Positions 9,028 to 18,186 of a DNA stretch of 64,000 nt are shown in pieces. The notes under the pieces were generated by a model. It made no database searches, was not told the origin of the DNA, and worked only from the letters and a program-made list of their open reading frames with translations. The DNA is from Pseudomonas sp. KBW05 (lineage in GTDB: Bacteria > Pseudomonadota > Gammaproteobacteria > Pseudomonadales > Pseudomonadaceae): contig NZ_QAJM01000039.1 in assembly GCF_003852405.1 (NCBI RefSeq), positions 86,810 through 150,809 on the forward strand, given 5' to 3'. Made by a program: the position numbers and the translations under genes. Every line of letters begins with the position of its first letter. Within the stretch, counting starts at the first letter, position 1.

Positions 9028-11526
9028 TTATTGGTGTTCCTGAACCTGTGGGGCGCACCTCAAGTCCACCCGCTCATAGTTCAACGCCTTATTGCGTTCT
9101 CCAAGCGCATAGCTAGCCCGGCACTGCTCCTCACCCCACTTGATCACCAACGTACCCGCATCCTGCTCAACCAAGGCCAGCGCCTTGCCGTTGGGATCGG
9201 AAATCGCCATCTGCTTGCCCGCACTGTCTTCCAGCGAAGCACCAAACGGAATCGGCTTGTGCTGTGCATCGAACAGCGCGAACTGCACACGTCGCCCGGT
9301 CTTGCTGACATACCGCGCCAACACCACGGCGCCGCGTCGCGGCACCACTTGTTGGGTGGCGTTGTCGACCTCGATGTCGGCGCCCAAGTCACGGGTGTCG
9401 AGGCTGATCCAGTTGACCCGATAGGGTTGCGCATTGGGCACTACCGCATAGCCATTGCTGCCGGTCTTGGCCCCGGAAAAACTACCGATCTTCACCCCGG
9501 TCACCCCTTCGACTTGCGCCAGCGCAAAGGTCTCGCCCACGGTTTGCCCCAGGTTGATTCCGCCGCCGTGACCCACCACCGAGCCGGCCACATTAAGGCT
9601 CTGCGAGTTGTACCCACGGCCCTGACTGTAACTGGCGCTGATATCTGCCACCGAGGTGCGGGTGCTGAGGTTGGCCGAACCGGTGCTGCCACCGGTGCTG
9701 CTGTTGCCGCCTTGCAGCGAGTAATAGGTGTCGCTGTTTTCGGTCAGGTAGCCGTTGACGCCCACTTGGGTGGTGTCGTTGTTTTTCTGCGTGCTGGAAG
9801 AGACAAACGCCCTCGGCGCGCGCGGGGTCGAACCGATTGGAAACGACAGCGACAGGTTGATCAGGGTGTCATTGTTCGACGGCCCGGCGTTGCCTACATC
9901 CTTGGTGTAGGTGGCGCCAACGTTGTAGCTCACCTGTCCCCAGTAATTGCTGTAGCCCGCCGACAGGCTTTGCGAACCGCCACGGCTCCAGTAGCGCTGG
10001 TCGCTGGCATTCACATAGACGCTGCCCAATTGCTGGTTGCGGCCCAGGCTCTGGTTGACGGTGAGGTCGGTGCGGGTTTTCGAGTTGCCGGTGCGCCGTT
10101 GGCCGTCGCTGCTCAGTTCCTCGACGTGTTCGGTGAGGGTGCGATAGCCCTCGGTGGAGTAACGGTAGGCGGCGAGGGTAAAGCTGGTGTCGGTGCCGGT
10201 AAACGTCTTGGCATACAAGGCACGCAGGCTGTTACCCGTGACGGCCTGGCCGAAGGTGCGGCTGGCGGAGTGGGTCATGTCCAGCGACACGGCGCCGATC
10301 GGCGTGTTGCGCCCGACACCCACGGACATCGCCTGGAAGTCCTGGCTGGCCTGCACGCCAACGATGCCGGACAAGTTGCTGCTGATGCCGTAGGCCAGGG
10401 TGCTGCTGACAAACTGCGGCGACTGTTGCCCGTCGCTGTTGCTGTTGTATTGGCCTGCCGACAGGCTGTATTTGAGTTGGCCTTCGCGCACCATGATTGG
10501 CAGGCTGGAAAACGCCTGCACCGTGACCCGGCGGCTGCCATCGGCTTCGATCACGGTTATTTCCAGGTCGCCGTTGGAGCCGCTGGGGTAGATGTCGCTG
10601 ATCTCGAACGGGCCCGGCGGCACGTTGGCGGTGTAGAGGATGTAGTTGTTCTGGCGGATCTCCACGGTGGCGCTGGTTTGCGCGATACCGCGGATGATCG
10701 GCGCATAGCCGCGCTCGCTGTCGGCGCGCATGCCGTCGTCGGAGCCCAGCTTGACTCCGCGATAGCGCACGCTGTCGAACAGGTCGGCGTCGGAGAAAAT
10801 ATCCCCGGCGCTGAACTGGCCCTTCAACGCGGTCACATCGTGTTGCACGTAGGTGCGGTTGCTCTTGAACGTGCTCGGGCGGTCGGTGCTGCTGTTGAAG
10901 TTCGACTCGTTGCGCAAGCGCCAGCCGCCCAGGTTGATGCCGTTGCGCAGGCCGAGGTTGTTGGACAGGGTGTTTTGCCCCTCGGTGCTGTTGCGGTTGC
11001 TGCTCAACTGGTAGTTGATAAACGCCGCCGACACGCCGGCATCCCACAGCGCCGGGTCCACGTAGCCACGGCGGCCGCGCTCCATGGCGATCTGCGGCAC
11101 ACTCACCAGCAGACGCAGGCGCGGCACGTCGTAGCGCATGCTGGCGCCGGGGATCAACGTGGGCAGGTCGAGGCAGGCGTCAGGGTCGCTGCCTTCGAGC
11201 TTGCCGCTGGCCTGTAGCTTGGCGATATCGACTCCCAGTTGTTGCACCATATCCAGGGTCAGGCAGGCCTCGATCCTGCCGTTGCCGGGGTTGCGTCGGA
11301 AGTCGATATCGCGACGGCCCACCAGGGTTTCGTTGCCATACAAGTCCACCCGGTAGTTACCGGGTAATACGTTGCTACTGGCCAGCAACGATTGCAGATC
11401 GACCGAGGAGGCCGCGCCTTGCAGAAAGGAGGTATTGAATTGTTCATCGCCTTCGGCCTGGCACGCGGTACTGAAACCCAGGGCAACCAGCAGCGGCGAC
11501 CATCCATTGCGCTTGATTAAAAACAT
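9028..11526 (-). CDS. Fimbrial outer-membrane usher (FimD/PapC family)
   Basis: The 832-residue protein has a signal peptide followed by usher hallmarks: FNTSFLQG at the start of the N-terminal chaperone-binding domain (a close match to the F-N-x-x-F-L consensus), SDDGMRADSERGYAPIIRGIAQTSATVEI in the barrel, PPGPFEISDIYPSGSNGDLEITVIEADG in the plug region, and a C-terminal domain with two cysteines (EEQCRASY, VDLRCAP). Ushers form the outer-membrane pore through which chaperone-bound pilins are polymerised. It is the last gene of the fimbrial operon. No adhesin gene follows before the REPIN and tamB. Confidence 0.94.
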   Translation of the reverse strand: MFLIKRNGWSPLLVALGFSTACQAEGDEQFNTSFLQGAASSVDLQSLLASSNVLPGNYRVDLYGNETLVGRRDIDFRRNPGNGRIEACLTLDMVQQLGVDIAKLQASGKLEGSDPDACLDLPTLIPGASMRYDVPRLRLLVSVPQIAMERGRRGYVDPALWDAGVSAAFINYQLSSNRNSTEGQNTLSNNLGLRNGINLGGWRLRNESNFNSSTDRPSTFKSNRTYVQHDVTALKGQFSAGDIFSDADLFDSVRYRGVKLGSDDGMRADSERGYAPIIRGIAQTSATVEIRQNNYILYTANVPPGPFEISDIYPSGSNGDLEITVIEADGSRRVTVQAFSSLPIMVREGQLKYSLSAGQYNSNSDGQQSPQFVSSTLAYGISSNLSGIVGVQASQDFQAMSVGVGRNTPIGAVSLDMTHSASRTFGQAVTGNSLRALYAKTFTGTDTSFTLAAYRYSTEGYRTLTEHVEELSSDGQRRTGNSKTRTDLTVNQSLGRNQQLGSVYVNASDQRYWSRGGSQSLSAGYSNYWGQVSYNVGATYTKDVGNAGPSNNDTLINLSLSFPIGSTPRAPRAFVSSSTQKNNDTTQVGVNGYLTENSDTYYSLQGGNSSTGGSTGSANLSTRTSVADISASYSQGRGYNSQSLNVAGSVVGHGGGINLGQTVGETFALAQVEGVTGVKIGSFSGAKTGSNGYAVVPNAQPYRVNWISLDTRDLGADIEVDNATQQVVPRRGAVVLARYVSKTGRRVQFALFDAQHKPIPFGASLEDSAGKQMAISDPNGKALALVEQDAGTLVIKWGEEQCRASYALGERNKALNYERVDLRCAPQVQEHQ

Positions 11527-11539
11527 GCAGGAACCCTAT

Positions 11540-11548
11540 ATCACCTCC
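11540..11548 (-). promoter_or_regulatory. Extended Shine-Dalgarno sequence of the usher gene
   Basis: On the minus strand GGAGGTGAT is complementary to nine bases at the 3' end of 16S rRNA, and it stands 13 bases before the usher ATG. The match is longer and the spacing wider than usual. The next upstream in-frame codons reach a TAG, so the ATG at 11526 is the only reasonable start. Confidence 0.7.
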
Positions 11549-11611
11549 GATACGAACTAACGGAGCGAAGAGAAATACAGTGAAAGTGCGTTTGCCAGAA
11601 TGGCAGACGGG

Positions 11612-12355
11612 TTATGGCGATTCTTTATTCAACGTGGCGCGGCTGTCGGCGCTGTTTGAAAGGTGTGCGGTGTATCGGTCTTGTGCGCCATAGTCATTAA
11701 TGCTGCTGAACAACAATGTTGGCGAACTGTCCCGGCTTAGTTGTTTGAGGGGGAACTCTTTTTGTTCGCCGGGCGCGATCATCATCGAATCAAAAGGATG
11801 TTCTTTGACGCCGCCGGCATGCAGGGTGATTTCGGCAATTGACACGTGATACAGCCCCGGGTTGGTCACCACCAGCACCGGCTTGCCGGCACGTTCGGCC
11901 AGGCTCCACATCAGCTCGGTCGGTGCCAGGTAGGCCTCGTTCTTCATGCCCGCAGGTCGGAAGAACACTTTGATGCGCTGGCGCACGGCAAGCTGCAAGG
12001 TGTTCTGCACTTTCGATGCCTGGGGGATTTCCTGCACGTTGAGCCACACCACCGATTCACGGTCGGCGGGCATGCCAGCGCCTTCGTAGATGACCCGCAA
12101 CAGTTGTTGCTCCAGGCCGTTGACCCGAGCCAGGGGCGGGGTGACGGCAAACGGTGCGTTCGGGGTGTTGTCGGTATCGACCCACGACTGGATCAGCACC
12201 GCTTCACCGTTGTTGCGCACGGTGATACCGGCTTCCTTGTGGCTGCCGTCAAAGATCAGGCGTGTGCTGCTCAATGAAATGCCCGCTGTGGCCTGGCTGG
12301 CCGCGAGCAGGCCCAGCAGGCCCATGCAGAGGGACAGGGAGTGACGTTTAAACAT
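11612..12355 (-). CDS. Periplasmic fimbrial chaperone (PapD/FimC family)
   Basis: The 247-residue protein has a signal peptide ending ASQATA-GISL, then the two Ig-like domains of pilus chaperones. Visible are ISLSSTRLIFDGSHKEAGITVRN (strands A-B with the R of the subunit-binding site), the FAVTPPLARV segment, the loop VVWLNVQEIP (the family's WxNxxxIP), and IKVFFRP, where the conserved Lys-Leu/Ile-FYRP strand carries the second binding residue. It would cap pilins in the periplasm and deliver them to the usher. ATG 12355 is used because it begins the signal peptide; upstream codons read through the intergenic hairpin. The gap to the usher is 85 bp. Confidence 0.94.
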   Translation of the reverse strand: MFKRHSLSLCMGLLGLLAASQATAGISLSSTRLIFDGSHKEAGITVRNNGEAVLIQSWVDTDNTPNAPFAVTPPLARVNGLEQQLLRVIYEGAGMPADRESVVWLNVQEIPQASKVQNTLQLAVRQRIKVFFRPAGMKNEAYLAPTELMWSLAERAGKPVLVVTNPGLYHVSIAEITLHAGGVKEHPFDSMMIAPGEQKEFPLKQLSRDSSPTLLFSSINDYGAQDRYTAHLSNSADSRATLNKESP

Positions 12356-12380
12356 GATGACTACCGCGCTGTTTGATGAA

Positions 12381-12406
12381 AGTGCAGGGCCGTAGGGCCC
12401 TGCACT
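12381..12406 (-). promoter_or_regulatory. Perfect 11-bp hairpin between fimbrial subunit and chaperone genes
   Basis: AGTGCAGGGCC at 12381-12391 pairs without mismatch to GGCCCTGCACT at 12396-12406 around a four-base loop. On the transcribed strand no U-tract follows, so it is not a canonical terminator. In other fimbrial operons a hairpin here protects the subunit mRNA 3' end and lowers downstream expression; applying that here is inference. Confidence 0.8.
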
Positions 12407-12425
12407 GCGCTGGGGTTCGCGCGGG

Positions 12426-13010
12426 TTATTCGTATTGCAGGGTGAACGGCAGGGTGGCGTCGCCACGACCGGCTACAGCCGTTGCGGCATCAGCGGTGGT
12501 GACATAGGCAGCCGAGAATTTCAGCGTGGTGTTGCTGTCTTGCAGGGTGTTTTCGATCTTCGCGGTGGCCGGGGTGCTCAGGTCGATAAGTGCGCCATTG
12601 GCGTCGAGCAGGGCGATACCGACGTTCTTGGCGGCCCCCAGGCCGTCGATCAGTTTCAGTACCTTGGTGCCGGTCACAACGCCCGAGCCTGCGCCTTTGG
12701 TCGGTTCGAAGAGCATGGCCACTTTGGTGCCGGCGTTGCAGCTGATCTTCATGTCGAAGTTCTCGGCGCTCAGGGTGCCGCTGCCTTGCGGTGCGGTGGC
12801 GGTGCCCATGTCTTTGATCGACACTTCGCCCATGTTGACCGAGATGGTTTTGTTCAGGCCGATGCCTTCAACGGAGCAGGCATCGTTGTTGATGGAACCG
12901 GTGAAGTTGATGGTGCCGCTACCGGCTTTGGTGGGTGTGCCTTCAACGGCGAACGCGTGGCCTGCGGCGAAGATCGACAAGGCGATAAGTGTCCGGGAGA
13001 GCTGTTTCAT
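12426..13010 (-). CDS. Fimbrial major subunit (type 1 pilin family)
   Basis: The 194-residue protein has a Sec signal peptide (MKQLSRTLIALSIFAAGHAFA) and a pilin fold. It shows GTINFTGSINNDACSVEG with the first conserved Cys, MKISCNAGTKVAM with the second, and a C-terminal beta zipper ending LPFTLQYE with the penultimate Tyr of the donor-strand family. It would be polymerised by the chaperone and usher encoded downstream. ATG 13010 starts the signal peptide; an upstream start at 13043 would add residues with no role. It is the first gene of the fimbrial operon and sits 98 bp from the RcsB-like regulator gene, a gap that carries the candidate RcsB box. Confidence 0.93.
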   Translation of the reverse strand: MKQLSRTLIALSIFAAGHAFAVEGTPTKAGSGTINFTGSINNDACSVEGIGLNKTISVNMGEVSIKDMGTATAPQGSGTLSAENFDMKISCNAGTKVAMLFEPTKGAGSGVVTGTKVLKLIDGLGAAKNVGIALLDANGALIDLSTPATAKIENTLQDSNTTLKFSAAYVTTADAATAVAGRGDATLPFTLQYE

Positions 13011-13070
13011 GTTGTTTTTCCATACAGGGAGTTGAAACAACACGATATAGCGCGGCTGGTTAGTTGGGCA

Positions 13071-13087
13071 TAAGACGATCCTTAGAA
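13071..13087 (-). promoter_or_regulatory. Candidate RcsB box upstream of the fimbrial operon
   Basis: Read on the minus strand, 13084-13071 is TAAGGATCGTCTTA, which matches the enterobacterial RcsAB consensus TAAGAATATTCCTA at 10 of 14 positions. The 15-mer AGACGATCCTTAGAA (plus strand 13073-13087) recurs exactly at 21012-21026, upstream of the hybrid kinase gene. It lies 61-77 bases before the subunit ATG. A possible -10 (TATATC) sits about 21 bases downstream of the box, placing it near a -35 as expected for an activator. Confidence 0.55.
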
Positions 13088-13108
13088 GTCAAAATATCCA
13101 AACAGTAA

Positions 13109-13756
13109 CTAGTTGAACAAGTTGCGCTCGATACAATAAGCCAATAAGTCCCGGTCGCTGCCAACTTCCAACTTGCGCATCGCCGCCACTTTTTGGGTGC
13201 TGATGGTCTTGGCACTTCGGTTCAAGTTTCGGGCGATCTCGTTGACACTTTGCCCACCCACGAATAAACGCAGGATTTCATGTTCCTTGGGCGACAACCG
13301 GGTAAAGCGTTCATTCAAGTCCGCGCCAGACTCGATCACTGATGTGGGCGCCGGCCCGCTGTTGCGAATCGGGTTGCCCCGGGCAATTGCCTTGAGCGCT
13401 GCCTGGATCTCGTCGTGCAACTGGTGCTTCTGGATCACCGCCAATACCCCGAGTTCTTGCAGGCGCGTCAGGATCAACGGGTTTGAGATCATGGTCAGCA
13501 CCAGCACCCGCACGTCGGGGAAGTGCCGAGTCAGGTACTCCACCAGTTTCAGGCCATCACCGTAGGGCGAATCGCCGGGCATATTGAAATCGGTGATCAC
13601 CAGGTCCACGCGGGTGGACTCCAGCAGGCTGATCAATGCGCTGGAGCACACGGCCTCGCCGACTACGCGAAAGCGCTCATTGCGCTCGATCAGCTCCCTG
13701 ACCCCGACCAGCACGATGGGGTGATCGTCTGCGATGACTACGTTGAGGATTTCCAT
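13109..13756 (-). CDS. RcsB-like response regulator (NarL/FixJ family)
   Basis: The 215-residue protein has an N-terminal REC domain with acidic pair DD at 10-11, phospho-acceptor Asp56 in LVITDFNMPG, and Lys109, then a LuxR-type HTH (LSPKEHEILRLFVGGQSVNEIARNLNRSAKTISTQK). The FVGGQSVNEIARNLNRSAKTIS helix region resembles enterobacterial RcsB. P. aeruginosa relatives RcsB and RocA1 regulate cup fimbrial genes, so the adjacent fimbrial operon is the probable target. The gene follows the Hpt-bearing kinase by six bases and should be co-transcribed with it; that kinase is the likely phosphodonor. Confidence 0.9.
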   Translation of the reverse strand: MEILNVVIADDHPIVLVGVRELIERNERFRVVGEAVCSSALISLLESTRVDLVITDFNMPGDSPYGDGLKLVEYLTRHFPDVRVLVLTMISNPLILTRLQELGVLAVIQKHQLHDEIQAALKAIARGNPIRNSGPAPTSVIESGADLNERFTRLSPKEHEILRLFVGGQSVNEIARNLNRSAKTISTQKVAAMRKLEVGSDRDLLAYCIERNLFN

Positions 13757-13762
13757 GGGTGT

Positions 13763-16700
13763 TTATCCAGAGTGAAATGATTCGAGGGCATCGAGTAGAG
13801 CATTCAGTTGAGCCAGGTTCTGCCGGACCTCAAGGGCCAGGGCAGGGGTGATGGCCATGCCGGTCAAGCGGCACTCCAACGCGACAAATGCCGTGGCCAT
13901 GGCGCCCATTTGCACCGCACCGAGGGCGCCGGCCATGCTGTGCAGGTGCTGGGCCACGCCGTTGGCATCGTTCAGGTTCAGCGCCGCCAGGGTGGTGTGG
14001 ACGTCCTGGCGCAGGGTGCTGACAAACAACTCACGCATTTTCGGCGACAGCTGTGGCAGTTCGACGGGCGTCGGCAGGGCGATCTGGCAATGTTGCTCCA
14101 ACTGCGCGCGCAAGGTGGCGAGGTTCAGCGGCTTGACCATCCAGGCGTTCATGCCGACGGCGGCGCAGCGCTCGCCTTCTTCGCGCAGGGCGTTGGCGGT
14201 GATACCGATAATCGGCAGCGTGGCGTCTTGCTGGCGCAGGGCTTCGGTCAATTGGTAGCCGTTCATCACGGGCATGTTGACGTCGGTGAGGACCAGGTCG
14301 AACCGCCCCGGCAGCCATTGGGCCAGGGCTTGTTCGCCGTTGGCGGTCAGCGTCACTGCGCAGCCCAGGGCTTCCAGTTGCTCCTGGATGATCGCCGCGT
14401 TGATCGCGTTGTCTTCGGCCACCAGCACGTGCAGGTTCAGGTCGTGGTGCTTGGCCGACGGCGCGGGGCGGTTGGGGTTGGCGCCTTGCTGCGCCAGGTC
14501 AATCGCCCAGGCCATTGCACGAATGTCATGGGCGTCGACGGCCCAATCTGCTCCCCTGCGTTGCGCGGGGTTCGGCCCGCCGGGGTCGGCGATGACCCGT
14601 GGCCCCGGCCAGTCGGGGCTGTTGGCGGCGGGCAGCAGGTCCACCAGCAACGCCGAGTCGGTCGCGGGTTCCGCTGTCACGAGGCGGCTGTCGAGGCCAA
14701 GGCGGTTGAGCCAGCCCGTGACGTGCTGCGCCAGCTCGGTGACTGGAGCGCGTACGTAGACGGCGGGTGCTCCCGCGCTGAACACGGGACAATCAGCCAA
14801 GTCGCCCGGCACCACTGCTAATGCAAGGTGCAGGGTGAAGCTGCTGCCTAGCCCGGGTTCGCTGACCAGGTTCAACTGGCCGTGCATCAACTCACACAAC
14901 CATTTGCAGATCGCCAGGCCCAACCCGGCGCCGGCCTGGCTGGTGGCATCGTTGACCTGATAGAACGGGTCGAACAGTTGTTGCTGTTGTTCCTGGGAAA
15001 TGCCGACGCCCGAGTCACTCACTTGCCACTGCAGGTTCACCTGGCCGTCCGCCGGTTCCGCCACCCGCACGCGCAGCACCACGCGGCCGTAATCGGTGAA
15101 CTTGATCGCATTGCTCAGCAGGTTGTTGAGGATCTGGCGAATGCGCAGCGGGTCGCCGCGCAGGCGGTTGGGCAGCGTTGGGTCGATGCAGGCATACAGT
15201 TGCAGCCCCTTGGCTTGGGCGAAGGCGCTGTAGGTGCGCACGCTGTCTTCGATCAGCTCCAGCGGGCAGAAGTCCTGGTGTTCAAGGGTCATCTGCCCGG
15301 CCTCGATCTTCGACACATCCAGCACGTCGCTGATCAGTTGAAACAACGTGGCCGAGGAGCGCTGGATGGTGTGCAGGTAATCCTGCTGGCGCGGGGCGAG
15401 TGGGGTGAGGCCGAGTAATTCCAGGGTGCCCAGCACGCCGTACAGCGGGGTGCGGATTTCATGGCTCATGGTCGCCAGGAAGCGGCTCTTGGCCTGGTTC
15501 GCCGAGTCGGCAGCGTGGCGCGCCTCTTCCAGGGCGGCGGCGTCTTCGACATGCCGGGTCACATCATGCAGAGCGCACAGCCAGGCATCCTGGCCCTGAT
15601 AACGGGTGGGCACGAAGGCCACGTGCAGGTGGCGGCCATCTATTTCCAAGTGCGCCTGGCCAGGTTGGGTGGGCGGCTGTTGCTGGAGCAAGTCGATCAG
15701 TTGGCGGGTGTCGTGCCACTGTTGGGCGCGTTGGTTCGCCAGGAGTACGCGGTGATCGTCGCGGCGGATCACGCACAGGCCGGTGGGCGCGGTGTCGATC
15801 ACCGCGCGGCCGAACGCTTCGCTCTCGGCGATACTGGCGTGTGCTTGCTGGGCGGGCAGCACCACCTCGGCGGTGTACCAGCGATTGACCACGCGACTGC
15901 AACCCAGTGCCGCCAGCACCAGGGCCACCAGGCACAGCAAGGGCCACAGCGCGAAATCGAGGAAGCTCGCCATGCTGATGACGTAGATCGCGGTCCAGTG
16001 CTGCGTGCCGGCACTGATCAGCTTGAACACCAGGCCGTCGCGGGTGACGTTGACGCCTTCATGCAGCACCTGGCCAGGTTTTAGGGTGCCCGTCAGGACC
16101 GCGCCGGTGGGCGTGACCAAGGTGAACTCATCGTAGGTCGTCCATTGCATCAACCGCTCGATATTGTTGACGTGCGCCAGTTTCAACAGCGAAGCCACGA
16201 TCACCCGGGGGTTGGCACCCTCGATGTCCAGCGCGGTCGCAGCCAAGTTGATGTCGACGTAAGCCAGCAGGGTCGGCGCGCCGCTGTCATCTGCGTAGGG
16301 TTGCCACTGCACCTGATGCGCTGGCGTGTTTTGCCCGTCCGGGCGCGTGTGCAGCGGGGCCATGGCCTCCACCAGCGCGCCGATCGAGATCTGCCCCGCG
16401 CCGCGCAAGCGCCCGGCGGCGGGCACGGTCACGTCGTAGTTGTCCGGGCCGTTGAGCAGGATCACCTGGGGCGATTGATAGTGCGACGCCGCCCAGAACG
16501 CGCTGTAGTAGGCCGAGAGGTAGGTGCCGAGGGCGAAGACCTTGGGGTATTGGTCGGCGGCGATCTTCTCCGGGTTGATCTTCAGGCTGTAGGGCAGGGA
16601 GAACGGCAGCCCGCGTCCTTCAAAGATATTCGGCCCGGCCTCGGGCAGCGGCTTTTGGATAAACGGCGGCAGCATGGTCGAGGGGTCCAGCTTGTCCTTG

Positions 16701-16930
16701 ATGCTATACCGCGAGATGTCCTGCAGGAAGACTTCCTGTTCGCGGATATTTTCCATCAGCCGCGCGAAGTGGAACTGGAAGGTGTCGTGCTGTTCGTCGA
16801 TTACGCGCTGCACCCCCAGGTAACTGATGCCCAGCAACAGCAGCACCAGGGCGCCGAGCACCATCAGGCCTTTGTTCAGGCGCAACGAATTGCGCGCCAG
16901 CTTCTCCAGGAAGGCGTTGGGATGGGGCAT
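13763..16930 (-). CDS. Hybrid sensor kinase with REC and Hpt domains (RcsC/RocS1-like)
   Basis: From ATG 16930 the protein has 1055 residues. TM1 is at about 21-41, a periplasmic sensor of about 285 residues follows, and TM2 is at 326-348. Then come a PAS-like linker, HisKA with His490 in MSHEIRTPLYG, an HATPase with the G boxes (GAGLGLAI), and a REC domain with Asp in LVLTDVNMPVMNGYQ. It ends in an Hpt domain with His in QHLHSMAGALGAVQ. This is a complete His-Asp-His relay that would feed the RcsB-like regulator encoded next. The frame continues up to a TTG at 17002 that overlaps the EAL gene stop; that start is possible but adds 24 unconserved-looking residues. Confidence 0.9.
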   Translation of the reverse strand: MPHPNAFLEKLARNSLRLNKGLMVLGALVLLLLGISYLGVQRVIDEQHDTFQFHFARLMENIREQEVFLQDISRYSIKDKLDPSTMLPPFIQKPLPEAGPNIFEGRGLPFSLPYSLKINPEKIAADQYPKVFALGTYLSAYYSAFWAASHYQSPQVILLNGPDNYDVTVPAAGRLRGAGQISIGALVEAMAPLHTRPDGQNTPAHQVQWQPYADDSGAPTLLAYVDINLAATALDIEGANPRVIVASLLKLAHVNNIERLMQWTTYDEFTLVTPTGAVLTGTLKPGQVLHEGVNVTRDGLVFKLISAGTQHWTAIYVISMASFLDFALWPLLCLVALVLAALGCSRVVNRWYTAEVVLPAQQAHASIAESEAFGRAVIDTAPTGLCVIRRDDHRVLLANQRAQQWHDTRQLIDLLQQQPPTQPGQAHLEIDGRHLHVAFVPTRYQGQDAWLCALHDVTRHVEDAAALEEARHAADSANQAKSRFLATMSHEIRTPLYGVLGTLELLGLTPLAPRQQDYLHTIQRSSATLFQLISDVLDVSKIEAGQMTLEHQDFCPLELIEDSVRTYSAFAQAKGLQLYACIDPTLPNRLRGDPLRIRQILNNLLSNAIKFTDYGRVVLRVRVAEPADGQVNLQWQVSDSGVGISQEQQQQLFDPFYQVNDATSQAGAGLGLAICKWLCELMHGQLNLVSEPGLGSSFTLHLALAVVPGDLADCPVFSAGAPAVYVRAPVTELAQHVTGWLNRLGLDSRLVTAEPATDSALLVDLLPAANSPDWPGPRVIADPGGPNPAQRRGADWAVDAHDIRAMAWAIDLAQQGANPNRPAPSAKHHDLNLHVLVAEDNAINAAIIQEQLEALGCAVTLTANGEQALAQWLPGRFDLVLTDVNMPVMNGYQLTEALRQQDATLPIIGITANALREEGERCAAVGMNAWMVKPLNLATLRAQLEQHCQIALPTPVELPQLSPKMRELFVSTLRQDVHTTLAALNLNDANGVAQHLHSMAGALGAVQMGAMATAFVALECRLTGMAITPALALEVRQNLAQLNALLDALESFHSG

Positions 16931-16998
16931 CAGAAGGGACAGCCTTTGGACACAATGACCTCGGTGGCAAGCGACGTACGTCAACAGCCGGCTGCGGG

Positions 16999-18186
16999 TC
17001 AATACACGTTTGCCGGCCCGTCATGGGTCAGCAATTGCTGGAACTGATCCGAAGACACGGCGTGGGAGATCAGGAAACCCTGGACCTGAGTGCAGTCGAT
17101 CTTACGCAACAGCGCAAGTTCTTGCGCAGTTTCCACACCTTCGGCCACCACGGTCAGGCCCAATTGGCGCCCCAGGCTGACAATACTGGTGAGCGCCTGG
17201 GCCATTTCCTCGTTGGCGTTGCAGCCCTGCACCAGCGCACGGTCGATCTTCAATTCGGTAAACGGCGCCGACACCAGGTTCATGTACGAACTGTAGCCCT
17301 TGCCGAAGTCGTCCTGGGACAGGCCGAAACCCTTGATGCGCAAGCGGCAGGCGCCGGCGTAGAAGTTGCTGATGTCATCGGGCACCGAGCATTCCATCAG
17401 TTCGAAGCAGATCCGCGCGGGCAGGCCCTCATGGGCGTGGACGAAGGCGAGGATGCGGTCCGGCAGGTCATGGCTGTTGAGCAGGTGGGTGGGCAGGTTG
17501 ACCGACACAGGGATGTCATAGCCCTCTTGGCGCCACGTGGCCTGGGCGGCGATGGCCTGTTCGAGTATCCGCCAGAGCAAGCGTTCTTCCAGGTTGAAGG
17601 CGATCAGCGCGGGCAAGAACACCCCCGGCAGCAGCGTGCCATGCTCGGGGTGAATCCAGCGCACCAGGGCTTCGGCGGCGACGATGCGGCCATTGTTCAG
17701 GGCTTTCTTCGGTTGGAACCAGGCTTGCAGCTCGCCGTTATCCAAGGCGTTCAACAGGCTCTGGCGATCGATGCCGGGCTGGGTTTCGGCCGGTGCCATA
17801 TGGCGCAGCACCTGCAATTGGTCGATCAGGCAGCGCAGGGCGGCGGCATTCACCGGTTTGGAAATCAGCCCGATGACCTTCACTTGCAGGTTGCTCGCCA
17901 CCAGGCTGGCGCCCATCAGCATGCGCCGGGAGGCGGCGCTCATGATCGCCAGCGCCGGTCGCGAGGGTTGCGCGGCCAGGCCCTGGATAAATTGCACACC
18001 GTCCATGCCCGGCATCAACAGGTCGGTGAGCACCAGGTCATAGTCGCGTTTTTTCAAGCAGGCCAAGGCTTCCTCGCCGTCCTTGGCGCACTCCAGGTGA
18101 AAATCCCCCAGCTCGTTGAACAGGTTTTGCAAATACAGGTGTTGGAAGGGATGGTCTTCGACAATCAGGATGCTACAGGGCTTCAT
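16999..18186 (-). CDS. REC-EAL cyclic-di-GMP phosphodiesterase (PvrR/RocR-like)
   Basis: The 395-residue protein has REC (acidic ED at 10-11, Asp55 in LVLTDLLMPG) followed by an EAL domain from about 145. The catalytic set is intact: EAL at 172-174 in AEALVRW, the Asn of SVNLP, Glu of FELMECSV, the DDFGKGYSS loop, the Lys and Asp of LKIDRALV, and Glu of AEGVET. It should therefore hydrolyse c-di-GMP. The known relatives PvrR and RocR lower biofilm formation and fimbrial expression and compete for kinase output. ATG 18186 is used; it overlaps the end of the upstream kinase gene by 14 bases, indicating coupling. Confidence 0.92.
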   Translation of the reverse strand: MKPCSILIVEDHPFQHLYLQNLFNELGDFHLECAKDGEEALACLKKRDYDLVLTDLLMPGMDGVQFIQGLAAQPSRPALAIMSAASRRMLMGASLVASNLQVKVIGLISKPVNAAALRCLIDQLQVLRHMAPAETQPGIDRQSLLNALDNGELQAWFQPKKALNNGRIVAAEALVRWIHPEHGTLLPGVFLPALIAFNLEERLLWRILEQAIAAQATWRQEGYDIPVSVNLPTHLLNSHDLPDRILAFVHAHEGLPARICFELMECSVPDDISNFYAGACRLRIKGFGLSQDDFGKGYSSYMNLVSAPFTELKIDRALVQGCNANEEMAQALTSIVSLGRQLGLTVVAEGVETAQELALLRKIDCTQVQGFLISHAVSSDQFQQLLTHDGPANVY

